DNA of 64,000 bases from Chinchilla lanigera (taxonomy: Eukaryota; Chordata; Mammalia; Rodentia; Chinchillidae). Positions 56,159 through 64,000 of the stretch are shown here, in pieces. The stretch is taken from NCBI RefSeq assembly GCF_000276665.1, contig NW_004955465.1, positions 1,809,578 through 1,873,577 on the forward strand, in the 5' to 3' direction. The translations under genes were made by a program, and so were the position numbers. Below the pieces are notes generated by a model. It did no database searches. It worked only from the letters and a program-made list of their open reading frames with translations, and was not told the origin of the DNA. The stretch's first letter is position 1. Each line of letters starts with the position of its first letter.

Positions 56159-56530
56159 GAAGGTGTTATGGTTTATGTCTGTGTGTCCCCCCAAAGCCTC
56201 ATGTGGCCATGGGGCAGGCTTTTAGAGTTTGATTATTATGGGAGTGAGAGCTACACCTGCCCTGGGGTGGATAGTTTGCATACGTAAGGGAGAGGAAAAG
56301 AGTGCTTGAGGCCATTCCTCCCCCATTCCGCTCTGGTGTGTGCTGGTTGCTTTTGCTGTGTTCTGCCGCCATGAGCTGTAGCCTTCTGCCATGTGCCACT
56401 CTGCCTTATAATCTGCCAAGTACGGACTGAAACCTCCACAAACTGTAAGCGAAATAAACCTTTCCTTCCTTAATTTTGGGCGTCAGGTATTTTGTCCCAG
56501 CAACGAGAAAAAAGTAACCAAGACAGAAGG
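56159..56530 (+). mobile_element. MaLR-type solo LTR with exact 5-bp TSD
   Basis: LTR 56164-56525 (tgttatggtttatg ... accaagaca): ccccccaaagcctcatgtgg, ctgccatgtgccactctgcc, gactgaaacctccacaaact, gcgaaataaacc, gtattttgtcccagcaacga. Duplication gaagg at 56159-56163 and 56526-56530. CpGs partly kept, suggesting a fairly young copy. Three minus-strand ORFs at 56199-56439 are artefacts. Confidence 0.93.
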
Positions 56531-57970
56531 CCAGCCCCAGGATTATCAGCTGTTGGGTGGCACGTAACAAGCTCTACTCTCTTTCTAACGTTAGAGTCAA
56601 TTTTTTTTTTTTAATCAAAAGTAGAAAGATTGTTTTCTTATTTCGGACAATCTTATATTTGTAAATGGTAATGAGGAGTGTGTTAAGTCAACAGTAGAAA
56701 TTCTCACTTTCTTTTCTGTTCTATAAGTAAACAAGGAAAAGGAAAATAAAGACTGTTGGCCACAGAACCAATACTTTCTATATTGATGTAAATACATATA
56801 ATTTGTACAAATCCCAAGGATAATCAAAAGATATAGAAGAAGCTCATATTTGGTTAAAATATTATATGAATATTTCACAGATAAAATATCTTTGGACAAT
56901 AGATTTTTAAAATTTTCAAATATCTGTTGAGTGATCAGACTAAAATGACTTAAAATTTATCACAGCAGAGAACTTGACCATATTGTTTACTACTGTCTCT
57001 CCTTCCCTAGGCATAATGTCCACCACAGAGTAAGCACTTAATAAGTGTTGAAGAAGGTAATTAGTTATAGTTGTTTTACATAGATAATTAACAAATGGTT
57101 CACTGCCTGTGAAGTCTGTGAAAATGGCTGATAATGTCATCAACTGGATCCGGAGTAGGTAGACCTGGTGGTACAGTGTGTTCCAGTCAAAACTATTGGC
57201 AGAAAAGATTCTTGGACTCTGAGATACTCAAGTAGCAGCTTCTAAAAAATTTACCAGAGTTGGAAGAACAGAAAACCACCTGCTTCTACAGTCCCATATG
57301 TACAAATTGCATCGAGTTCATTTCACATCTCATATGAATTTGTACATTTTCTCCATCATACTGGCTGTTTTTAAACTTTCGATATTAAATTTTAATTTAT
57401 CATGTGGCAAGTGAAAATAAAATACAGACCAAGATTAGCCTTGACCACTATAATACAAATTTAAAGTGGGAGCTGTGTTATGCAGTCATTAGGCCCATGA
57501 TTAACGAGTTCAGTAAATGGAAACAGATTTATGTCCTCATATTGTATTTACTACGTGACTAGTTAACTATGTGGCAACAGATGGCCAGATCCAACTTTCT
57601 CCAAATAAATGTTTTTCAAAAATAGCTAGGATATTTATTCTAACTTTTTTTCCATAGGAGATGTGAATTCATTAGGGATGTTTTTTTGGGGTAGCACCTT
57701 GATTTATTTTGAAGTTACAAACATTAAGAATATGATGTGGTGTGTCTGTGTCCTTGGGTAATTGATTGATGTGTCAAGAGCATTATGGAAGATTAGATTA
57801 GTCTTGGGAAGAAGAGAGACTGTCCTAGTTCATCCTTGTCACAGGCTGCTGTGGCCAGGGAGGCAGGCAGGGGTCCTACTTGCACCCTTCTCCCTCGACA
57901 TCACACAAAGGAAAGCCATGCGTTGGTCAGCTACAAGTGACTCAGGAACTACTTATGGACATCTTCCTTT
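56531..57970. other. unassigned AT-rich sequence
   Basis: An L2-3'-like stretch (tactgtctctccttccctag, agagtaagcacttaataagt) lies at about 56985-57052. The rest is unrecognised. Confidence 0.4.
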
Positions 57971-57974
57971 ATCT

Positions 57975-58590
57975 TACAATGATAAGTCCCTGCCACTTAA
58001 TGACAGGGACATGTTTCAAGAAATGAGTTATCAGATGATTTTATTGTCATGGAAGCATCCTAAAGTACACTTCCACAAACCTAGACTGTCCTGCCTGCTA
58101 CACACTGATGCTGCATCCTACACCTTGCTTTTAGGACCATGATGAACAAGACCACATGAGACTAAATCAAGTACAAGAGACAACACCGCAATTGAGAGTT
58201 GTAAGTATGAGATGTAGCAGCCTGCTGCCTGCATAACATAGGGTACTGTGTTACAAGTAAATTTTTTATAAGTAGAAGAAGCATACTCTAAATGATAAAA
58301 GATATAGTAAATACCTAACCCAGTAACAAAGTCTTCTACTGTCACTATGAAGGATTATGCTCTGTCTATAAACATATGTGCTCTACTTCTAGACAACTGG
58401 CAGCACAGTAGGTTCATCTACATCAGCATCATCACAGACATCTGTAATGTGCTGCTTTATGATGTTATGATAGCTACAGTGTTGCCAGGCAATAGGAATT
58501 TTTCAGCTCCATTACAACCTTATGGGAGCACTGCTGTATACGTGGTCTGTTGTTGACCAAAATGTTCCTTTGTCGTGCATGACTTTAATT
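57975..58590 (+). mobile_element. ancient Tigger-like DNA transposon remnant
   Basis: ccacttaatgacagggacat, cacttccacaaacctagact and cctacaccttgcttttagga match one end. After a deletion, ttataagtagaagaagcata, cagtaacaaagtcttctact, acaactggcagcacagtagg, ttcatctacatcagcatcat, tagctacagtgttgccaggc, aatttttcagctccattaca and gtggtctgttgttgaccaaa match the other. No transposase remains. Confidence 0.75.
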
Positions 58591-59868
58591 AGAAGTGACT
58601 TTGCCTCTTGGAACTAAACTGGTTTTGACACCAAGGGCCTTGGTTCTTGCTAGTAGCCTCAAGTTAAAACCATCCAGAGTAATAGTCTGTGTCAGTGGGT
58701 GTGATGTTACATTTAAACATCCCACAGATCCATAGAGGCTCAAAAAATTATTGTTTTGGATATATTCAAATTAGTATTTTGAATATATTTCTTATGAAGT
58801 ATTGGGAAAGTATGACACATGCCTCTGGGTCTCAAGTTCACTGTGTGGTTGAAAAGATAAGATTCAAGAGCACTTTACAAACTGTAGGGGTTTTGCTAAC
58901 ACCCATCATAATGATTATATACAAAGACATCCAGTCCTACCAAACACAGATATAAGGATATAATGAAGCAGATTCCCAATACAAAAACAAAAAAACAAGC
59001 ACATGTATCTGTATGAGACACTATTATCATGTGTTTTAATTTTATTAATTGTTCGAGCTTCTGGTTGGACACTTTTATGTCTACTCACATGACAGTCTTT
59101 TGTTCTTTACATCCAGCTCTATTCTTTAGATTCCCAATGTGAAAGCCCTCAGCACAACTGTCTTAGCAGAAACAGTTTATCTGCATGTGTTTAGGATACA
59201 TTTTCTGGAGAGTAAACTTAATTACATCATTAATTAACCAGTAAATGAGAAAAAAAAAAGGAAAGATGGGCTTGTGAACCAAAGGATTTCTATTTCTGAC
59301 ACATGATGGGAGAATACTGGATACTTTTTGTTAAAGTTTGATATTTTTAAGCACTTTATGAGAAGTAGATATTCTGGCAAAGTGAAATGTCCATGTGGTT
59401 TTAAAGATTTTTTAAATGCTAAGTTGATGCCTAAAGCAAATATTCACAGCTCAGATATTACAAGATCTGTGAAGTCTGGGGTTTTATATTAGAATTGAGA
59501 CAAGACTTTTGCTGACAGCCTGCTGGTTCTGTCACATGTGGGTCTTGGGGCGAATTTGAAATGTGGTGTTTTTCAAGTATTTGATTTAAAACTAAGTAAT
59601 AGCATATAACATTATACTTCCTATTTCTTTAGGGAGGTGATAAATCGTTCAAAGTCTACAAAATACACTAGTGAACCGGGTGAACTTAGATGTTGCCAGT
59701 TATAGTAACTGCAAGTTAACTAAGGAAAATATAACCATATCTCACATCAACCTTAAAAGATCAAGCTGATGTACAATACAGACATCCAGGGGACCACCTC
59801 CAAATATGAAATTTCAGTTGGTGAGCATCTATTAAGAAGCCTTGGTGTGAAATGGATTTAGTTGTGAT
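58591..59868. other. unassigned AT-rich sequence
   Basis: No repeat assigned. Bases 59040-59260 contain acttaattacatcattaatt and look like unique noncoding sequence of possible regulatory interest. Confidence 0.4.
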
Positions 59869-60015
59869 AACCAGTTCTTTTATTTATTTATTTTTTTGTT
59901 TGTTTGTTTGTTTTGGTTTTTCTCCGGTACCGGGAACCGAACTCACGACCTTGCGCTTGCCAGGCAGGCGCTTTTGCCGCTGAGCTAAATCCCCAGCCCC
60001 AACCAGTTCTTTTAT
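59869..60015 (-). mobile_element. ID SINE, young copy, exact 15-bp TSD
   Basis: Body 59884-60000, minus strand, with intact A box and B box and GGTACCGG end, then a (CAAA)n-type tail. Exact duplication aaccagttcttttat at 59869-59883 and 60001-60015. From ccggtacc to ccccagcccc it differs from the 30.5 kb copy at one CpG position. Confidence 0.97.
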
Positions 60016-60032
60016 ATGAAGACGTAAAAAAG

Positions 60033-60115
60033 CTTTTTTCCTTCACAGCACTAGGGAATGAACCCAGGGCCTTGTGCATGCTAGGCAAACACTCTACCAC
60101 TGAGTTATTCTCCAA
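60033..60115 (-). mobile_element. ID SINE, old copy
   Basis: Reversed body with gccctgggttcattccctag and cctagcatgcacaagg, and an A-box remnant (aataactcagtggtagag). It lies only ~18 bases from the young ID's duplication and belongs to an older subfamily. Confidence 0.88.
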
Positions 60116-61149
60116 CAAGATGCTCAATATAACTTTTAATAACTGTGTATCCATTTTCACTTCAGAAATGGCTATTTTCAAATTTCTATTAAAGAGAGAT
60201 TTCTGCTGCATGTTCAATCAGTTCACCAGATTGTCTTATTCTTTTCATTATTTTAAAGGGAATATTTTCTTATTTAAAGGTCTCAACATTATCACACATC
60301 CATGTTGAATTTTTATACAACTGTCTGGAAATTCTATTGGTTTTGGTATTGGCTTAAATTAAAAAATGGAATTGAAAATAGAGTCCATTTGCCATGATCT
60401 GTAATCACTTCTAACACTTTTCTGAGCTTGAATGACACATCCTAGTATAAACAGAAAGTTTAAACACGGACTATCAGGCTGTGTTTGTCATGCTTTAGCC
60501 AGAATATATTAGCATAGACCTTTCAGTTTCAGAGCAATTTGAAGGATGGTAGTTTTGATCAATAAATTATTTCCTGGGAAGAGCTGATGTATGCTAAACC
60601 CAATTAGTGTATTTGCTTGGTATTTGAGAATAATGGGAACCAACTCTAAGTATCATTTACCCTACAAAAAAGTAAAAAGCACTACAGAAGATGAACATAT
60701 GGTCCAAGCACTGTGGTAGAAAAAAATGTTACTGTAGGAGAAAGGCCATTGTGCAGAGAATTGGGCATAAAATATCTCTTCCATTTTAAAATAAGTCGGG
60801 ATAAGACAAAACCTTCAGGAAAAGAGGATACTTCTCCATTGGATCCCAATATCTGTATAGCGATAATTGGCATTATCACTACCCAGTGTCAGAAAATTGG
60901 CTTTCTCTCCTTATGAACTGTGTCTATGCACTTATTTGTAAATGAGTCATCAGAGTTGGTGCCCATATAACTAATGTTTGAAAAATTCTATGATAAAAAG
61001 CAAAACGTGAACCTGCATAGCCTGAACTGGTACCTAGAACATGTCCAGCACTGTAGTATTCAGGGTCCCTTCTTCAGGTAGCAGGTCAGTGAAGCAGGGA
61101 AGTCAGATTAGCCACAGGTTTGTACAAAACTTCTAGTGTGTCCATGTGG
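60116..61149. other. unassigned AT-rich sequence
   Basis: Nothing recognised; antiparallel ORFs at 60682-60916. Confidence 0.4.
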
Positions 61150-62960
61150 TGTCTGTGTGTTCTCACCTCTCCTTCATGGCCAATGCCCTTCCCTGAGAAA
61201 TCAACTTTTCTGCCTCACTCTCTCATGTCTATTCACTCTTCTACCCACTGCTACTGTCACATGTTGAAAGAGGCACTGATAAAGTTACTGTTTCCTCTTT
61301 GTCAAATAGCAAGATAATGGTTTAGTCCTCCATGATCTGTCTGCTGCATTTGACCCTGCAGTTCCTAACATTTCTCTAGAAAACCCCTTCTCCTCTCCTT
61401 GCTTTTCTCTCCCCTGCCATCTCTGTATTCCTCCTCAGCTGTCATGGCAGCCCCTCTTCTCTCCAGCCCTTTAAAACAGATGTTCCACCGGGAGTCCCTT
61501 GCTATTCTGTTCCAGCTCTCTCGATGACTCCCTAGCAGTAGTCTTCCCAACTTTTTGTGGCAAATAGAGCGAAGGATGGCATGTTAAAGGCACAGCTGGG
61601 TAAATCATACGCCTCACCTGACTGAGGGACACTGGTCAATGACCTCTTGCTGTGGTGGTTGGGCTGTCCAAAGGCTGAAGGGATCTGTTCTTTACACAGT
61701 AAAGTCCACTGATGATCCACTGAACAGGAATCACTGGACTGGGAGATCTTTCTCACTGATGATTGTAGAGAACCCTTCTCCTGAGTTCCTCACCCATGGA
61801 TTCACTGCTTGCTAGATCCTTCTCTAGGATGTCACCCTGAACCCGCTTATCCAGGGCACTTTTGTCCACCTAGTGAGTATCTGTCTCATCTGCTGTCTCC
61901 TAAACTGGTAAATAAAACCCTCTGTCTGACTAGTTGGGCAAAGGAGGAACTCAGAAGTCATTTATTTTGCTTCTCCACTCTACACAGTCAGGTCAGTATG
62001 AAGTCCAGGATATCCAGTAGCACTTTTAAAAAATATTTTCATTCCAAATCAGTTTCCCATTCTTGCTATCACTTCCTTCTTTTAGGCCTTTATTGCATTT
62101 TGCCAAATGTGTAGACTGCCTTCAGCATAAGGCTACTATGCTCCATCTCCCAGGAGCTTTTAGAAGCCAACATTTAGAAGCCCTGCACTTTTCAATTCCC
62201 CCTTGACTATCCTCTGCATTTTCCTGCTGCCACAACATACTCTGTCCTCCAGCTTTCTTGTTCTTGGTGTTGTGTGCATGGGATCTGCCTTCACACACTG
62301 CCTCTCTCCTCTCACTCTCAGAGGGACACCCTCATCCCTGAACCCACTTACTTGGCACCTTCACTGTGAAGCAGATCCTAGTTGTCTGCTGTTCTACAGT
62401 GTGGAGATCACTCAATCCCTACTGTTCCATTGCTTTGCCATTCCACAGCTATCCTCCACATCTGTGTACCTCGAGGAAGAGATACCTTGGTATCCCTATG
62501 GCCTCTGTGGTGCTGTGCTGATAATCTATGGCTATTTTTGAAGAAATGCATAAACAATTTTGTAAACCAGGGGAAGCTAAATGCTAAATGCACCTTGTTC
62601 AAGCTATTTACTCTCATTAAGATGCCCTTTGGTTCCTGAAACTATTCTCCTATGTCCCTCTACACATGGCTAATTCCTTGGGAATGATCCTATTCTACTT
62701 GTCCTTTGAGAACCAGCCTGCGAACCCTGCTTTCTAAAGAGTCCCTGACTCTCCCAGGCAGGATGGTCTCATCATTCTCTGTGTCTAGTAATGCTCTGAC
62801 TATTATATGACTACATCTCCATCTGTTTATAATCCCTTTGCCCAGCCAGAGTCAGGGTCCTAAGAACGATGGGGATGCTTACCTATCTTTGTCCCCAGTG
62901 TCTAGCACATGGTCTAAGCACAGGCGATGCTAAATAGACGTGTCTTGTAAAACAGAGGTG
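61150..62960 (+). mobile_element. long decayed L2 LINE region
   Basis: The clearest parts are 61180-61470 (tctcacctctccttcatggc, tctgtctgctgcatttgacc, cttctcctctccttgctttt, ctgtattcctcctcag), 61940-62020 (ctcagaagtcatttattttg, cactctacacagtcagg), and the 3' end near 62885-62945 (tatctttgtccccagtgtct, agcacatggtctaagcac, gatgctaaatagac). All are in forward L2 order. Middle parts are too decayed to assign. ORFs in it (61809, 62203, 62382) are not genes. Confidence 0.5.
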
Positions 62961-63514
62961 TTAATACCTAAAACTCTATTACTACTGTCACTGTTCTGGC
63001 AGAGTTGTAAAACAAGTGTAAGAGTCCCCATGATGGGAGGACACAGCAAGGAGTCTTTCCAAAGGAATGGTACGAGGACCTGAAGTCCTCACTGACTCAT
63101 ACCCTGCTTCCCACATCCTGTGACATTTCAAATTGTATTACCATCCCGAGTGGTTAGAATAATAACTGACTAACCATTGGTATATCACATCTTTTACCTG
63201 ATTACTGAGTTAAATAGTTTACCCCAGGAATTGAGTTGCCTAAGAGACTCGAATCTGCCTAGTCACAGCCTGAACTGTGGGGTTGGACAGCTTGCTTAAG
63301 GCTTCCACCCAGGGGGCTAAAGAGATTTTGCTCCTAGGCTCTAAGCAGATCTGTGCCAAAGGGGGGACCAAAGTGAAAACATCAACTCATGGAGGGATCT
63401 TGCAGCGGAGCCAGCTGGCTGTGCTAGCCTAAGCCTGTCTGCAGCTCTTCTCCCAGCAGGAGCAAAGTCTCTGCAGTTCATTAACATCCTTGGCTGACTG
63501 GGCTAGCAGTCTCT
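62961..63514. other. unassigned sequence
   Basis: Nothing recognised. Confidence 0.4.
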
Positions 63515-63735
63515 TCTAATAACACCAATGACTATTTCCAGAGTGCTCACTGCGTACCCAAAACCATCCTGACGACTTTATGCGTGTTGCCTAATCTAAT
63601 CCTCACAACTGTGAAACAGATGCAATTACTATGCCATTTATCCAAGAGGAAGAAAGACACAGGGGGCTTCATCAAGGAACTCAAGGCCATGTGTGGGATT
63701 CAATCTCCATGAAATGGACTCCATAGATCATGGTC
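63515..63735 (-). mobile_element. MIR SINE, near full length
   Basis: Reversed MIR: atgactatttccagagtgct, cactgcgtacccaaaacca, tgttgcctaatctaatcctc, acaactgtgaaacagatgca, atttatccaagaggaagaaa, gaactcaaggccatgtgtgg, gattcaatctcca. Good order, heavily mutated. Confidence 0.8.
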
Positions 63736-64000
63736 TAACCCATATACCTCAACTCAAACCAACTCATTCTTTTCTCAAAAAGAGAAAGCAAATTAAAAAC
63801 AATGGTTTTGCCCATTCATACTAATTTGCTCTACCATAATCCAAAGGTAAGTAAAATCTGTCCTTCATTCCAATGGACACTTCCCAGGATCTGTTGTTCC
63901 AGCAGGGTTTGATGGTGATGATTGTTCCTTTCAGGACATATCCTCTAAAAAGGGAACTTGATGGCATCGTAATTCATTAAGTAATGTTGTTTACCTAGTC
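63736..64000. other. unassigned sequence to window end
   Basis: Nothing recognised. Confidence 0.4.

Overview
The window is 64 kb of mammalian nuclear DNA, almost certainly from a rodent, and I find no supportable protein-coding gene, exon, tRNA or rRNA gene in it. None of the open reading frames looks like a gene: they are short, overlap on both strands, have no recognisable domain, and many fall inside transposons or microsatellites. The region is either intergenic or part of a very large intron. The rodent assignment rests on 7SL-derived B1 SINEs, tRNA-derived ID elements, and B1 units fused to an ID-like unit (B1-dID). B1-dID is known from squirrel-related lineages, dormice and beaver. 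I see no B2 or B4, so a muroid is less likely. The youngest ID copies end in a GGTACCGG motif followed by an A-rich tail; this may be lineage specific, but I cannot name the species.

Layout. 0-8.5 kb: B1 and B1-dID, MIRs, and an L1 with an inverted 5' part. 8.5-14.3 kb: mostly single-copy sequence, a Tigger DNA transposon keeping the start of its transposase gene, a MER5-like element, and an AT-rich block that looks like a conserved noncoding element. 14.3-18.3 kb: three MaLR-type solo LTRs, a MIR and an ERVL-like solo LTR. 18.3-31 kb: mostly unique, with ID elements, a mariner-like element with long inverted repeats, MER5- and MER20-like elements and a truncated L1. 31-34 kb: three more MaLR LTRs and a B1-dID. 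34-44 kb: many old L2 fragments, MIR, MER5, a second L1 with an inverted 5' part, an assembly gap of exactly 100 N (40424-40523) and a B1. 45-46.6 kb: Tigger-type remnants. 47-60 kb: ID elements, a degenerate tandem repeat, a second copy of the ERVL-like LTR, two MaLR LTRs and a Tigger-like remnant. 61-64 kb: a long decayed L2 and a MIR.

Because there are no genes, the value here is a layered insertion record. MIR, L2, MER5, MER20 and Tigger are ancient and decayed. MaLR and ERVL-like LTRs are intermediate, several with 5-bp target duplications still readable. ID, B1 and L1 are younger; two ID copies 29 kb apart differ at one position over their last ~77 bases. Several repeat-free, AT-rich stretches with homeodomain- or TCF-type motifs are the best candidates for regulatory function. 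Family names are from memory of consensus sequences, not from a database search.
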